Source: Vanilla planifolia (taxonomy: Eukaryota; Streptophyta; Magnoliopsida; Asparagales; Orchidaceae). From it: a stretch of DNA of 64,000 bases. Of the stretch, positions 51,601 to 63,276 are shown in pieces. Both the position numbers and the translations under genes were made by a program. The stretch is from the NCBI GenBank assembly GCA_023846275.1, contig CM043872.1:25529670-25593669 (forward strand), given 5' to 3'. How positions within the stretch are numbered: the stretch's first letter is position 1; every line of letters begins with the position of its first letter. The notes beneath the pieces are model-generated. The model was given only the letters and a program-made list of their open reading frames with translations. It had not been told where the DNA came from and did no database searches.

Positions 51601-54600
51601 TTGGAGCCATCGTCTACAACTCAAGAGCTAATAGGTGAAATTTAGATTGGTCATCCAAATGTAGAGATTTGAGCTTATTTGGCGAGCTATTAGAAAACAA
51701 TATTAATCAGACGCATCTTGTGTCACATTATTTGGTGTAATTAGAATTATTGGAAATAATATTCAAATTGCAAAAATTATGTTACAAATTATGGATAGTT
51801 TAAGGGGGAGTGTTGGAATTTGAATTTCGTTATTCATGGGCAGCTTAAGCAAAAAGCGAATAAATCTATTATATATTGTCTAAGTTGAAAAATTTAACTT
51901 CTATATATAACAAAGTAGTTGTAAGTAGGTGTACCAATTTTTTTATATAACCCATATAAATTCAGCATTATTAAGGCAAGAAAAGAAGATTATTTTCTTC
52001 ATTGTCTTCCAATTTCACCACTGTTTATGATATCAAAACCGACCAACTGGCTCTTCACTACAGGAAGTTTTCATTTTCTTGTATTTTGCTCCGATTGCAA
52101 TGCACACAAGACGTAACAAAAAATGACTCCTATTCAACATGAATTGAGATGTGCTGTTCATTGTTGATTTCAAAACCATTCATTCCCAATTTGCGCTCAG
52201 CATATGGTCTTGTTGATGTGGATTTTGTGAAGCTTTCATTCTCAGCTTGTGTGCAGCAAAAAGTTTCTTTTTTATTAATTTTGTGTCCATTTGTCAACCC
52301 AGAAGCTTTCATTATTAACTTGCACACAACACAGGGTTTAGTTTTCAATGATTTCTGGAGGCTTTCATTCCTAACTTGAGGAAATGGGTCATCCTACCTA
52401 TGGGGAATTGAAGGCTAGCCTTGCTACTCCTTTATGTGACCTTCAACATTGCTAAGCTGATTGCTTTCCTATCCCCTACCTTCTATGTAATAGATTAAGA
52501 AATATAGTTTTCTTCCTCCATTCACTGACCCAACGCTCTTGATTTCCTCAAGAAGTGATAGAAAAAAAGGTGAAAGGGTTGTTGAAAAAAAATCTACCAG
52601 CAAATTGTGGCAAGGTTAGCACCAAGGTTACCTTCAATTGAATCCTTTGAGGTTTCGATGATTTCAAATTCTTAATTATCTTTTATTCTTTTCTAGTCTA
52701 ATGATCATTCAATCCAAATCAAAATACATACGTTGCATAGTAATAATTTTTGGAATAATTCTAATCTATTTTACTAGTAACAAAAAAAGAGACAAGATGG
52801 GTTACCTGATTAGAGTAAGGGCAATGTTTGAAGAAAACTCAAAAATATATAACTATTGGAAAGTAGAGAATTCTATTTTAGTAACGTAACTGATACATTA
52901 TATTAAGCCCAAAATTGAACAACTCTATAGTTTTTATCAAACAGTAAAAAAATTTTGGGACATTGTGAAGGAGATTTATTTTGACCTTAACAATATTCTT
53001 TAAAGTTTTGACATTCATTCCCCTATCTAAAATACTCAATAAGATACATCTATCACAAATAATTTAAAATTCTCTCAAAATTATGATAAGAATTATATTT
53101 ATTTTATAATATAAAATAAAAATATACTGAGGATGGAGTCATGTATAGCAAAATATTAGAGAAAGATCGAATCTTTTATTTTTTATAAGGTTTGAATAAA
53201 AGAACTTTGATAAAATTTATGGGTATATCCTTTATATATGAAACTTCTAATGTTGAAGGAAGTCTTTATTGAAGGCATGATGAGGGTAGAAAAAAAATAA
53301 TACTCCTAGTGCCTCAGAATATGATTATGAATTTTATGTCTCACATATTAACTTTGGTATCAAATTATAGTGAAAGCAATCCAAAAACGTAGAATGGAAA
53401 TGATATGTAGTTATGTGAGTATTGTAATAAACCATATCATCAAAAGGATATGCATTAAGAGAGTCGTAATAAGCCAATAGATTACAAGATACAAAATCAA
53501 AAAAGAAACAATAAAGCTACATGCATGATAGAAAAGGATACTTAGTTGAATTTAATATTTTATGTTCCAAATTTGAAATATATTTTATTATTTGTAAGAT
53601 AACCAAAGATTAAAATTATTGTGTAGCATTTTTTCTTTTTGGTTATAAATTTTAAGATTTGACTTCGAGGAAGTGATTGGTATTGCTTAGTAGCAAAATT
53701 TATTTCACTATTTTCTTTTTTAATGTTTAATACATTTATTATTTCTTTTGTTTTTTTTATTCAAATGTCCAATTTTGGCTTTTGGCACAATGGATTAGGA
53801 TATCGATGCTTACCTTATTTGAAACATTTGTATTTGTAGTATTTTATCAATAAAGATATGTCCTTATTTTCTTGTAATAATTGTGTTGTAGCAAAACAAT
53901 TTGTTCAACCCAACAAATTACGAGACCATTTTATCTCATTCATGCTAATGTATGGGGTCCATCTAGAGTAATAATTTTAACCAAGAGGTACATGTTTGTT
54001 ATGATCATGCTCGTGTTTGTTGGGTATATTTAATGCAAAAAAAAATAAGAAATGAGCATTATATTTAAGTATTTTTGTAAATTTATCAAAAATATCTTTC
54101 AATCCTCCATTTATATTTTTCATCTAAACAATGGAAAGTACTTCATCGAAGAGCAATCCATATATCTTACAAAGCATGTTATATCTCATGTACCTCTATC
54201 CCCAACAAAATGATGTTTCAGAAAAAAAATCTATCACTTAAAGTTATAAGGTTGATCATGTTTGTTGGTCGTATGCCACATTTTTTTGAGAGGGAAATCA
54301 TTCTTCAACCTATCTTATTAATTGTTTTCTATCAAAAGCTTTGTAATACCTTACCTTTCTTAATACACTACTATCTACTTTCCCATCCTCTCGTGGTCAC
54401 AACTCTCTTACCCTCTATGTTTTTGGGTGCATCAATTTGGTTCATAATGTCTAACCTATATAAATAAATTTGATCTAAAGGCTTTGAAGTGTATCTTTGT
54501 TTTTTTATCATCAATAAAAAAAACTATAATTGCTATTTCCCTTCTTTAAAACATTTTTTTGTTTCATATGATATCTCATTTGATGAAAATCAAACTTTCT

Positions 54601-57600
54601 ATTTCTAAGTTTCTCTCCAATTGGAGAACAATGATCAAGAAGATAAACTTTATGATTCTTTTATTTCCATATCTATACTCAAGTCATATCATTCCAAACC
54701 TACAGTTACTCAAACTTTAAGCCAAAAGTGAGAGTTTAACTCAATAAATATACAACCAATCTTAGTTTACTCTAGGAAACCAAAGGCTGTGATGCTATAC
54801 CAAGAATTTGAGTTGTTGGTAAATCCTTTTGGGACTCACATGAAGAAGAAGAAGAAGAAGAAGAGGGGTGTTTGGAAGATAATAGAGGGATGGATGACTT
54901 AGATCTCCAATTGAAATAAGAAATGGGTTAAGGATTTGCACTAAGCAGTCAATATCAAACCTCCTCCCAAATTTCAAATGATCATATAATTTCAAGGCAT
55001 TTATTGTTGAAGTTGATAAGATTCAAATGTCAAAAGTATTCATGGAGTTCTCCAAGGTCAAAGGTGGAAGGAGGTTTTGTTAAAAAAAATAAAGGCACCA
55101 AATGACAATGTGATCTAAGAGTTGGTAGAGTTACTCATAAGAAAGAAGGCAGTTTGAAACAAATGAATATTCATAGTTAGTTATAGGTCAGATAGCAAAG
55201 TTGATTGATATAAAACTCAACTTGATGGCATAAGGATTCACTCAAACATGTAGAATTGCTACAAGATGTTTTCTCTAGTTGCAAAATTAAACATTATACG
55301 GAATTGGCTATAAGGGAAAGTATGTTGATGTATTATATTGCACCTCTCCAATTATGATCATATTGTTATACTTAATGAAAGAAACAATCTCTAAGAAGCC
55401 ATAGTTTTTAATCATATTGGCTAAAATATGCCAGAAAGAATGAAATATATTTTTGTTAGAATTTATTTTTAATTAATACATTACAGTCTAAAGTACATAA
55501 TCCGATCTCGATTACTAGATTTATCTTTCAACTGTGACATATAATGAGCTTTGTAGCCATGCTTTTGAAAAATAAGTATTTATTTAATGAACTTGTTCAA
55601 ATTCTCTATTCCCTTGCTTTGAAATCTCATTGGGGAAATATAATCAACCTTTCTATCAATGCTAAACTTTGTATCGGCTCATGTACTCTGATGACACTGT
55701 TGGTGTCAAATTATATCCCTAACTTTGAGATGAAACAACTGAGTCCAACTATTTGGCCAGCCAAATTTTGGACGTTTGGATGAGTCCGTGGAGAAAACAT
55801 GTCCATCAAATCTCGTACCTTGTTGGGATTTGCTTGAATACCTTCTCTTAACATCATGAAACAAAGGAACTTGCTAGAAAAGATCGAGCTAATAGAAAAG
55901 GCATTGAATGCTTTTTTTTTCTTTAGCAAGGATTGAGTTAACAGCTAAGCTCAAAGTTGTGATTTAGATGAATGGGGATTCTCTTAGGATTGGGCTACTT
56001 CAGATAGAAGACTCAAATGGGCATGTTGTGAGAAAACCCTCTTGTAATCCTCTATCTTTTGAACCCTAGACTTGTGAAATAGCTTGAAGAATAGTCGAGC
56101 TTTTTTCCTAACTTTGAGATGAAACATCTACGTCCATTTATTCGACCTGCCAAACTTTGGATGTCTTGACAGGTCTTTAGAGAAAGCATATCTATCAGAT
56201 TTCATACCTTGTCGGAGTTTGCTTGAATGCCTTCTCATGACATCATGAAAGAACTGATGGGGTAGGATTAATCAACAATATCAGAGATGCTAGGACTGAT
56301 CTTCAGAAGAACGATATGATGTGGTACAAATATATCAAAATCTTCAAAATATGCTGTGCGCAAGGCTTCTCCAATTCTATTTTGATCAAACATAGTTATT
56401 TGATTTCTTCATTATGCCTTTACATGTTATGAGCTTTCAGTTGTTCATTTTCTTGAATAAAAACTATCAAGTTAGAGAACTTGTTTAAAATCTCTGTTTC
56501 TTATCTTTGAAACCCAAGATCAGAAATGTAAGATTTCAATAACAGGTACAAACACTCTCAAGGTACTTTAGGTGACAGCATGCACCTATCGATTTTCGGT
56601 AGTTGTGGCTGTAAAGTACTCAAAAGAGTCAAGCTCTTTTTCTTTTTTTTTCCTGATCATCGTCCTGTTCATCAAATTCATTAAATCATACTTCATATGC
56701 TATGCATGTTCATTTTTTGTGGTAACAATAAACGAACTAGCAATGTGATGAACTAGTGTATATTACATGCTTCAAATATACACACGAGGCTTCCCTTAAA
56801 TGATTTTCTGGAGACGTTTATGCATACAAACTTTGCCATTAGATTTTTTGTGCTCCAAATCTATAACCTCTGGATTTCTATGTTGCTGTGTGACTTGACT
56901 GTTCAAGCTTTTTTGATAATAATAGCAAATGCTTCATTGTTGATAACGAATTTACAAAAATAAGAAAGTTGAGCGTATTTATGTATTCCTGCCTACACAT
57001 AGCTCATGGAATGCTCAATATTATAGATGTATGACCCCTTACAAGCTTGTGTAGTGCAGTTTTGATTTTGTAGCCATGTTTATATGGTTCTAAATAAAGA
57101 GGTGTATTAACTAGGCTCCAGTAAGTGACCGAGAATATCGGGCAACACTTCCAGAAACAGCTGAAATGATAGACTTAGCACTAAGCATGATAAAAGAAGA
57201 CAGGGCGTTGGAACTAATGCCTCGACAAGCAAATCCTGATGCACCTATTACAGCCTACAGGTGAAGTATGCACTATTTTGTTTTAGACAAGGTTTCTGTT
57301 CTGGTTCTTTATACGTACATGCAAAAGCTAATGTCTAAGAACTTAACTAATTTATGTTCAATGAATCCATGTTTGACCCGTCAGAATGAGTTTTTTTTTT
57401 TTGGCATCATATATCTTTTAAAAAAATGAAATTAATATGCCTAAGCACGTCATAATATTATGCGGGGTGACCTGTATGCTTAACATACCAAAAATGTGCT
57501 TTTATTTAATTAATTTACATCAGATATCATTGCTGTATTTATATTTGATATCATTTTTCTATCTATTTCTTTTTGAATGGTTCATAATTTTTTCAAGATT

Positions 57601-60600
57601 GTGTCATTATCATAAAGTATTTTAAATCATATGAATAGACCTTTTTTTCCATTTTAGCTTATTAGAGGTAACATGCCATTGAAGATCAAGGGTTTTGAAT
57701 GATTGTAATAATAACAACAACATAAACAAGTTTTTAATCCAACTAAGTGAGATTTGCTGTATGAATCATACAACACCATTAAACTTTATCTATCAATAGC
57801 TTTTTATCATTGAAGCATGTCATTTCATTTTTAATTCTCTTTTCTTCACGTTGATTTAAGTCTACCTAATCCTATTAACAAGAAAAAATTTCAATACAAC
57901 ACACATTAACAACAATTGTTCCTTAGCATTTACTCTTTTTAAAAATATTATATACATTAATTAAGTTTTTAACTATTAATAAGTTCTCAGTACACAACAT
58001 TTAAATTATTTACCTTAAATATTTTAAACAATAAAATATTTTTGAAGTATATTAGAAAACAAGCAAAACTCAATAGTTGAATTAATGGCCTAAATTGTTG
58101 AAGCTTCCAAAACCAACTATTATAGATAGATTAAGCTTAAGCAAAAAAAAGAAAAACCTATAGCCCTACTAATTGGAGTTGGTTGCATGAATCTTTCAAT
58201 ATCATTGTGCTCTATTTATGAACAATATTTATTAGATATCTAAGCACATCATGTAATTTCTAATTGTCTTTTGTCATTTTTTTTATTTAACTTTTTATTC
58301 ATGGCATAAAACATCAATATCATTTTATTAAGCAACCTATTGTTAGCATGCCAAAACCATCTAATTTCATTTTTGTTAGTTAATCTTTAAATAGTGCTAC
58401 AGTTCATCCCAAATTCGTTCATTTCTAATTATAATTTTACCAGTGTATTGTCACTCATTCATCTCAGCCTTGTCACTCTAATTCTTGTCTATTTATATGT
58501 TTGGATTCCAAAAGTCAAATTTTTAGGCCATATAATATTTTATAGTCTTTTAAATTTCTTTTTTTTAACTTTAAGTAGAGTATTTTGATCGTACAATGCA
58601 TCAAAAGTAATCCATTTCATTCAACCCGTTTTGTATCTTTATAAGTTATAAACCCAGATAAGAAATCTATTATTCTACAATTTTAACTCTCCCCAAATGC
58701 AATCTCTATATCATTTTTACACCCAAGTAAATTTAGCTCCACATATTTAGTATTATTTCTAACTTAAATGAATCCTCTTAGGATCTGAAGTTGTTTTCCA
58801 TAAATCTAATTTTGTTTTAATCTTTTTTTTTAGTTTCATCAATAAGTACAATGCCGTTGACAAAATGTATAGACCATGACATTTCATTTGAATTTGACTA
58901 CTAAGAGCACTTATAAGGTACGAAAAAGATAATGATTTAATATTAGTTTTGATAAAATTCAATAATTACATAAATTTATAGTCAATCCTTCTTGAATGTG
59001 TAATTGTTGTGTTATACATATCCTTAATAATTTCAACAGCCTCATATTTATTTTTTCTAGTGTTTTCAAAATGTTTCCTTTGGCATTTTGTCATGTCTTC
59101 AGTTTTCTATCAGACTTCCCAACTCTTCTTTTCCAAGAATAAACTATATGAAGTTAAAATAATCCATTCTTTTATTGAAAGTTTGTTGTTAAAAGGTTAG
59201 GCGTGAATTAGCCATTTTAGAGAAATTGAAGATACTGCACTAAATGTAGGAAGAGGAAAATGCAGAATTATTACACAAAAATTGTGTGTTATATAATGGT
59301 TTTTTTATCATAATAAATAATTCTAAAAGTTTAGCCTGCAAAGCTATCAATAAAATACATATTTTTTAATTGTTTGGTCTCTTTTATCTCGGGCCTATTT
59401 TTAAAGAATGAACTTCAGAAACTCTTGTCAAACTTGGCATTTACTGTTGTTTTTTTACTCTCAAAATGTCCCATTGCTAAATCATCATCCAACATTTCTG
59501 TTTCTCGTTCTAATGTGTTTTTTGCTGATTATGATTAGCTGAAATCGTTCTTGTTTCATTTTTTATTCAGAACTTCTTTATTACTAGTTTACTGCTTAGT
59601 AATTCATGACTTCTATAAATTAGTTCATCGATGTTGTTACTTGTAGTCTCCCTCGTCCTATTTGTTTTCCCATCATTAGACTTGTAACTGTCTTTCTCTC
59701 AAGACATTTCATTTGAATTTGACTTTTGGCATCAGTGTTTTCTCTAATTAGGATTTTTGCATAAAAACTTAGTCTTGAATCTCTCTTGTTCTCTTACTAT
59801 CTTTCTCTCAAGCTGTTTAGCCATGAGTAGAAAGTAATTCTTTGCTAAACACTGCATGTCTTATGACAACACATTATGTCAATATACTTATTGTGAATAT
59901 GAACTGTTATTGTTGAAATGCTTATATTATTTAAAGAATGAAAAGTTATATCCTTTTGAGGGCAGTATGGCCCTTAGCAAAAGTGAAGTATTTCATTCCT
60001 GTAAAATATACAAACTACATAATTGCTTATTGAACTAGATGAAGTGATTAACTAAACATTCTTCAATATCTCATCTTAGAGTATAAATATTTGATTTATT
60101 GCACATACTCACTCATTACTTGTCTCTGTGGAACATTTTATATTTTTATTTTATGGGAAATTCACCAACTAGTGAAGTAATGGCATGGAGATAGTTGTTT
60201 TTTTTCTTATATTGTTTTTTTAAATAATAAGATCATTAGCATTTACATTCTCTTACAAATGATAACTGCCTTCTATTTATAACGGATAATTGTGAAGAAC
60301 TTTAACAGAACAAAGCTGTTGATAATAGGTGTCATGCTCTTTTATAACTGTTGGTCTTAGTCCTGCCATTTCTGAAAGGAATGAAGGACAAGGTTTTTAT
60401 CAAATTCAATTTTTAATACTTTATTGGTGCAGTTTCATTCGTTGCATGAGCATTCTGCTAGTATACATAAAATGTTACTTGTGAACTGTAAGAGAGCAGA
60501 TAAAATTAATTTTATTGTTGAAATTAGGATGGTTGGTCTACATATAGGAGAGGATAGGATTCAGCATAATGCAAGCACATGTTCAATTGGAGGGTGCATC

Positions 60601-63276
60601 ATGATGGAGCATCTTCTATATGAGATAAGTTTCAAAAAATATCTAATGCTTAGGGGGACCTGTTACATGTTGATAGGATTCAGCATAATGCAAGCACATG
60701 TTCAATTGGAGGGTGCATCATGATGGAGCATCTTCCATATGAGATAAGTTTAAAAAAATATCTAATGCTCAGGGGGACCTGTTACATGTTGAGATACTAT
60801 TTTATTTTGATGTATCTATTAGCAACTACGAAAATACCAAACAATGTTATTTTTTCCCATGCGGCATAATTATTTGTCTTCTGCTCACATGTATTCATTG
60901 GCTGCACTTCTATACTGGGAAAGCATTTTGGAAATCTTTTTTTTTTTTTTTGCAACATGCAAAGTAGTGTTATATCTTTGTTAAGATCATTCATCTTATT
61001 GGTACATTGTTTGTATTGAAACTTTTTTTTCTTCTTTAAGGTACCACTCCCTTTGTGCATACATGGGTGATGATGACATGTTTAGTTCCGACCTCAATGA
61101 AGATCAACTGAAGACAATACTTGGTCACATGTCAAATACGCCTTGTCAGGTCAATCATTCTTCTTTACTGCTTGGATAAGTGGGGTGATTCCATTTGAAA
61201 GTCCGTAATCAACTAAAACTTATCGAATCAACATGATATTAATCCTTCATGAAATTGTCTTAATAGTAGATGTCCCATTGAAACATCTCATTGTCTTGTC
61301 CTAATGCAATACCAAGTGAGCAAGAGTTGCTACATCAACTTTTGAGTGTAATTTTCAAGATCATTTTGGATGGTGTGGCTAAATTTGTTATTCAAAAACA
61401 TTAATACTAGGATATGATCTTGGAATATAGGTTTTTTAATTCTAATAAGTTGATAGAGTTTGTGAATATCCTGATTTATAGAAAGATAAATTTACGAGTA
61501 TTCAAGAAATGAAGTGCAAAAAAATTAATGCTTTAAAATTCAAATTTTTTGTACTTAGATAAGAACTAGAACAGAGTTATAATTTTGGATAAATATTTAA
61601 AAAATGGTTAGTGGATATTAAGATCGTTTTGATTCATGGCCCTTGGTGTTCATCATAAAAAATGTAGAAGTAGAACAAGTGGAAGCATTGCTTTATAATT
61701 ATGTGTTAGAATTTTAAAGATGAAAACAAGAATTTATTCAAAATTAAGTGAGTTGCCCTCGAGATATAGTTCAAGGCATAAATTTATGTGGGATAATATT
61801 ATTAGTTGTATTTATATAGTTAATGATGTGTTTTAAATCACGAAGAAGATGGTAAAAACAAGAAATACAAGATAAAATTAAATTGAAGTTTATTATAAAA
61901 TGTTGTTAAATTGTAAGACTATAGAGATATGAGAGATATAGATCCAGCACTATGAGAGGCTAAACATTTGTGATATTAATGATTAAGAAAACAACTTTTA
62001 AAATTTATATAAGAAATTGGTTATTAAAAGAGGTAGAAACTCATATAATCTTGTCAAGACAAGATAGAAGAAACTAAAGGTCTTGATATCTAAAACATAT
62101 CAAGATAACTATTAGAAATTACAAATTGAATTCATAGAGATAACAAATAAGTAGAGTTAGCTTATGGGCATGTTTAATAGATGCCATCTAATGCTCTTTT
62201 TAGGAAGTATGAATTTTAAATTTTCTTTTATTTAGAGTAGGCCCAAAACGATGTGATAGGAGCTATTAGAAAGGACTTAACGTAGTTAGATTTTAATGAA
62301 GAGTTTTAGCTAGATAAAGCACAATAGCATGTAATTGGCTCCACTTAATGAAATTAAGGCTTCTTGTTATTGTATTTTATGCCATCTTTATGCTTAATGC
62401 AAATAATTGCAAATCTCACATAATAGCCTTCTTAACAACCTTGACCTCAATATTAAAATGCTTTTGTTTTGAAACTCTTGAGGTGAGTGAAGGTGGGCCT
62501 GGCTAACTATCCTCCTGGTGCTTGCGTGACACTTAACTTTTGTTATTTTGGCTTTGTCGGACTTAAAGAAATCATGGCTAGGTTTATAAAATTGCCAAGC
62601 CTCCTATAAACTAAAATTCGGAAAAGTAGAAAGTCCTGCCCTTGAACTTGGTGTTATGCACAATCTTTAAATACAATGGGTTGTGATCTTCATGTAACTA
62701 AATAAGACAAGTCAGTTTGGTCAACTTGTATTCAGTTTTCTATGATGCTGTTGGCCCTTGACAAAAAGGACCTGTAAAGGATTGTCACTCTGGAAAAAAG
62801 AAAGCTTTTCTGTTGTGTGTGCCTAAAGTTTGGTCAACTTTGCAAATGCGAGAAAACTTGAGTTGTGTCTATAGAAAAATAATGTAGCTTGATGGTTGAT
62901 TATATGACTGGGATTTACTTCAGAATGAAGTCCTACTCGTTCACTGTTTTGTCCATATGAATGTAGGTTATCTTTTCTATGGCCGATGAGTATATTCCAG
63001 AATATGTTGATAAGAAAGCACTGGTAGAACGGTGAGCATTCACAAGGGTTAATCATCATCCAAATATCATGTTAGAGGTTTGAATACCTAATCAAATGGA
63101 CATAGTAATATAACTTATTGTTTTGCAGACTTTGTAAGGCCATGGGAGGTGCAGAGAAGGTTGAGATAGAACATGGAAACCACTCTCTTTCCAACAGAGT
63201 TCAGGAAGCAGTGCAGGCTATACTGGATTTTGTCAAGAGGGAAGGACCCAAAGGGTGGGATGACCCATGGCATTAG
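36666..63276 (+). CDS. Alpha/beta-hydrolase, DUF1749 / UPF0613 family
   Basis: CDS join(36666..36869,47017..47093,47557..47662,48509..48601,48677..48742,57115..57260,61041..61149,62967..63031,63129..63276), 1014 nt, 337 aa. All eight introns are GT-AG and keep frame. Residues 1-45 are Ser/Ala-rich and could be a transit peptide or simply disordered. From 51: RRNQLPGVLFKYGPKPVQVA, then IFLGGLTDGLLATDYLEPLS, then VVLLGHSTGCQD with the nucleophile elbow G-H-S-T-G (Ser156). APVSDREYRATLPET follows; Asp274 in FSMADEYIPE and His307 in EHGNHSLS are the likely remaining triad members. The protein ends KGWDDPWH. The family is widespread in plants and fungi as predicted serine hydrolases; substrate unknown. 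The gene spans 26.6 kb; introns 1 and 5 are 10,147 and 8,372 bp and transposon-rich. Complete and apparently functional. Confidence 0.93.
37731..38295. repeat. Diverged direct repeat pair in hydrolase intron 1
   Basis: Segments around 37731-37890 and 38100-38290 share wording (CAAATTGATAACCAATGAG-like start, CGAGTTGAGATT / TTGAATTGAGATT, TTGGATTGA...GAAT, GATTGG). Similarity is patchy. Function and origin unknown; 37,891-38,100 between them is unrelated. Confidence 0.45.
39109..39522 (+). other. 137-codon ORF in hydrolase intron 1, unidentified
   Basis: The longest single frame of the intron. It encodes a basic start (KRYRRRKRAW) and then hydrophobic, Phe/Leu/Ile/Tyr-rich sequence as expected from T-rich DNA. 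No domain recognised, no coding-like neighbours. Chance ORF or relic; reported because of its length only. Confidence 0.2.
41545..41900 (+). other. GC-shifted segment with TATA-like box and hairpin
   Basis: Within AT-rich intron 1, this part is suddenly GC-rich. GGCTATAAAACCCC (41617-41630) resembles a core promoter TATA box. It runs into the inverted repeat CCCCTCTTG-TCGACT-CAAGAGGGG (41627-41650), and an ATG at 41652 opens an 81-codon frame (MDLSENLTSLAEARRLEIAG). Two frames stay open for 80-126 codons. It could be the promoter/leader of an LTR retroelement or a captured gene 5' end. Not resolved. Confidence 0.35.
41960..42200. repeat. Degenerate minisatellite-like array of TTGAC/TCGAC motifs
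   Basis: A motif close to CACATCGACCTGCGTTGACTTG recurs in diverged form many times over about 240 bp (for example CATCGACTTG, CATCGACCTGC, CGTTGACTTGC, GCTGACCCACATCAAC, GCTGACCTGAGTTGACC). Long open frames on both strands follow from the absence of stop-forming triplets. Borders are blurred. Confidence 0.65.
44281..44670. repeat. Diverged short tandem repeats, probably within a gypsy LTR
   Basis: Units of the type AAACTAGTGTCTATGATGCC-CTGCATCCTGTACTAGTGCTCATCACATCTCAT recur two to three times in altered form (44,503-44,560, 44,572-44,620, 44,625-44,660). CATCTCATC is also repeated upstream. Their position, 1.2-1.5 kb left of the gypsy LTR boundary, suggests they are LTR-internal, but the other LTR end was not located. 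Confidence 0.55.
45185..46260 (-). mobile_element. Ty3/gypsy retrotransposon 3' end: integrase C-terminus, polypurine tract and start of LTR
   Basis: Minus strand, right to left: the end of the integrase with RQVAYNIDLP and HDAFHVSS (46,090-46,190), QYDTKGIEIQLDMTYQEKPL, then LDRKEKVLRKKVIPLIRVLL and EAHMKAQYPNLF (45,845-46,000). This is the tail order of gypsy elements with a chromodomain-like C-terminus. A polypurine tract AGGGGAGATT at 45,829-45,838 is followed by TGTAATAAC, an LTR start (right edge 45,829). The LTR continues left through a GC-richer block (45,340-45,570) that resembles an LTR transcribed leader. The left limit given is conservative. The upstream pol, gag and second LTR were not found in the intron. 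Confidence 0.72.
48743..51797 (+). other. First part of hydrolase intron 5, mostly unassigned
   Basis: T-rich intron sequence with short chance ORFs. A 92-codon frame at 50716-50994 is not recognised. A T27 run lies at 51131-51157. No exon could be placed here; the family's next conserved segment (APVSDREY) begins only at 57115. Confidence 0.5.
51131..51157 (+). repeat. Poly(T) run, 27 nt
   Basis: Uninterrupted T27; may mark the 3' tail of an antisense poly(A) retroposon. No flanking duplication recognised. Confidence 0.85.
51801..55350 (+). mobile_element. Degenerate Ty1/copia retrotransposon (sense orientation, hydrolase intron 5)
   Basis: TAAGGGGGAG (51801-51810) looks like a polypurine tract and is followed by TGTTGGAATT, an LTR start. 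About 210 bp later, TGATATCAAAACCGAC (52028-52043) resembles the initiator-Met primer site (TGGTATCAGAGC) of plant copia elements. Downstream the plus strand keeps recognisable order despite many stops: gag (TVKKFWDIVKEIYFDL, about 52,940-52,990; GYLIRVRAMFEENSKIYNYW, 52,800-52,860); integrase (about 54,120-54,560, with NLSLKVIRLIMF and VFGC-like pieces); and the RT start (KWIFIVSYRSDSKV, FSLVAKLNIIRNWL, 55,130-55,315). The element then breaks off. A tract-LTR-primer-site order means either an LTR shared between two copies or a tandem insertion remnant. Confidence 0.72.
54842..54863. repeat. (GAA)7 microsatellite
   Basis: Short GAA run inside the copia relic, between its integrase and RT regions. 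Confidence 0.85.
55711..56255 (-). mobile_element. Two copies of a Ty3/gypsy RT-RNase H fragment
   Basis: Minus-strand reading at 55,718-55,862 gives KFLCFMMLREGIQANPNKV then HPNVQNLAGQIVGLSCFISK, the conserved join between reverse transcriptase and RNase H in gypsy pol. A second diverged copy of the same segment lies at 56,109-56,251, in the same orientation, about 390 bp away. The spacer is not obviously pol. Either a local duplication or two fragments of an internally rearranged element; it directly follows the copia relic. Confidence 0.7.
57680..58970 (-). mobile_element. Degenerate RTE-clade LINE 3' part (antisense in hydrolase intron 6)
   Basis: The plus strand at 57,705-57,790 (AATAATAACAACAACATAAACAAG followed by an AACTAAGTGAGATTTGCTGTATGAATC stretch) is a diverged reverse complement of the common plant RTE 3' end, whose sense strand ends in (TTG)n. 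Further right the minus strand encodes the last part of RTE reverse transcriptase: TKLDLWKTTSDPKRIHLS and the preceding ADD-like region (58,759-58,890), then FITYKDTKRVE-like and LYGLK-like pieces. A second copy of the 3'-end motif (TTGGAGTTGGTTGCATGAATC) occurs near 58,165-58,190, so two copies or a rearrangement are present. Confidence 0.65.
60553..60791. repeat. Near-perfect 119-bp tandem duplication
   Basis: Copies at 60553-60671 and 60672-60790 start GATAGGATTCAGCATAATGC and differ at only about three positions (C/T, C/A and T/C changes). It lies in intron 6 of the hydrolase gene, about 250 bp before exon 7. The high identity makes it the youngest duplication seen in the window. No coding or splice role seen. 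Confidence 0.92.
61150..62966 (+). other. Hydrolase intron 7, nothing recognised
   Basis: About 1.8 kb of AT-rich sequence with no ORF above about 80 codons and no identifiable repeat family. The central part (61,400-62,300) is A-rich and without plus-strand frames, as in old decayed repeats. Confidence 0.5.

Noticed and set aside
57061..57114. Alternative acceptor CTCCAG at 57,116-57,121 for hydrolase exon 6
   Set aside because: It would lose the conserved Ala-Pro of APVSDREY and break the frame; the acceptor at CTAG (57,114) keeps both.
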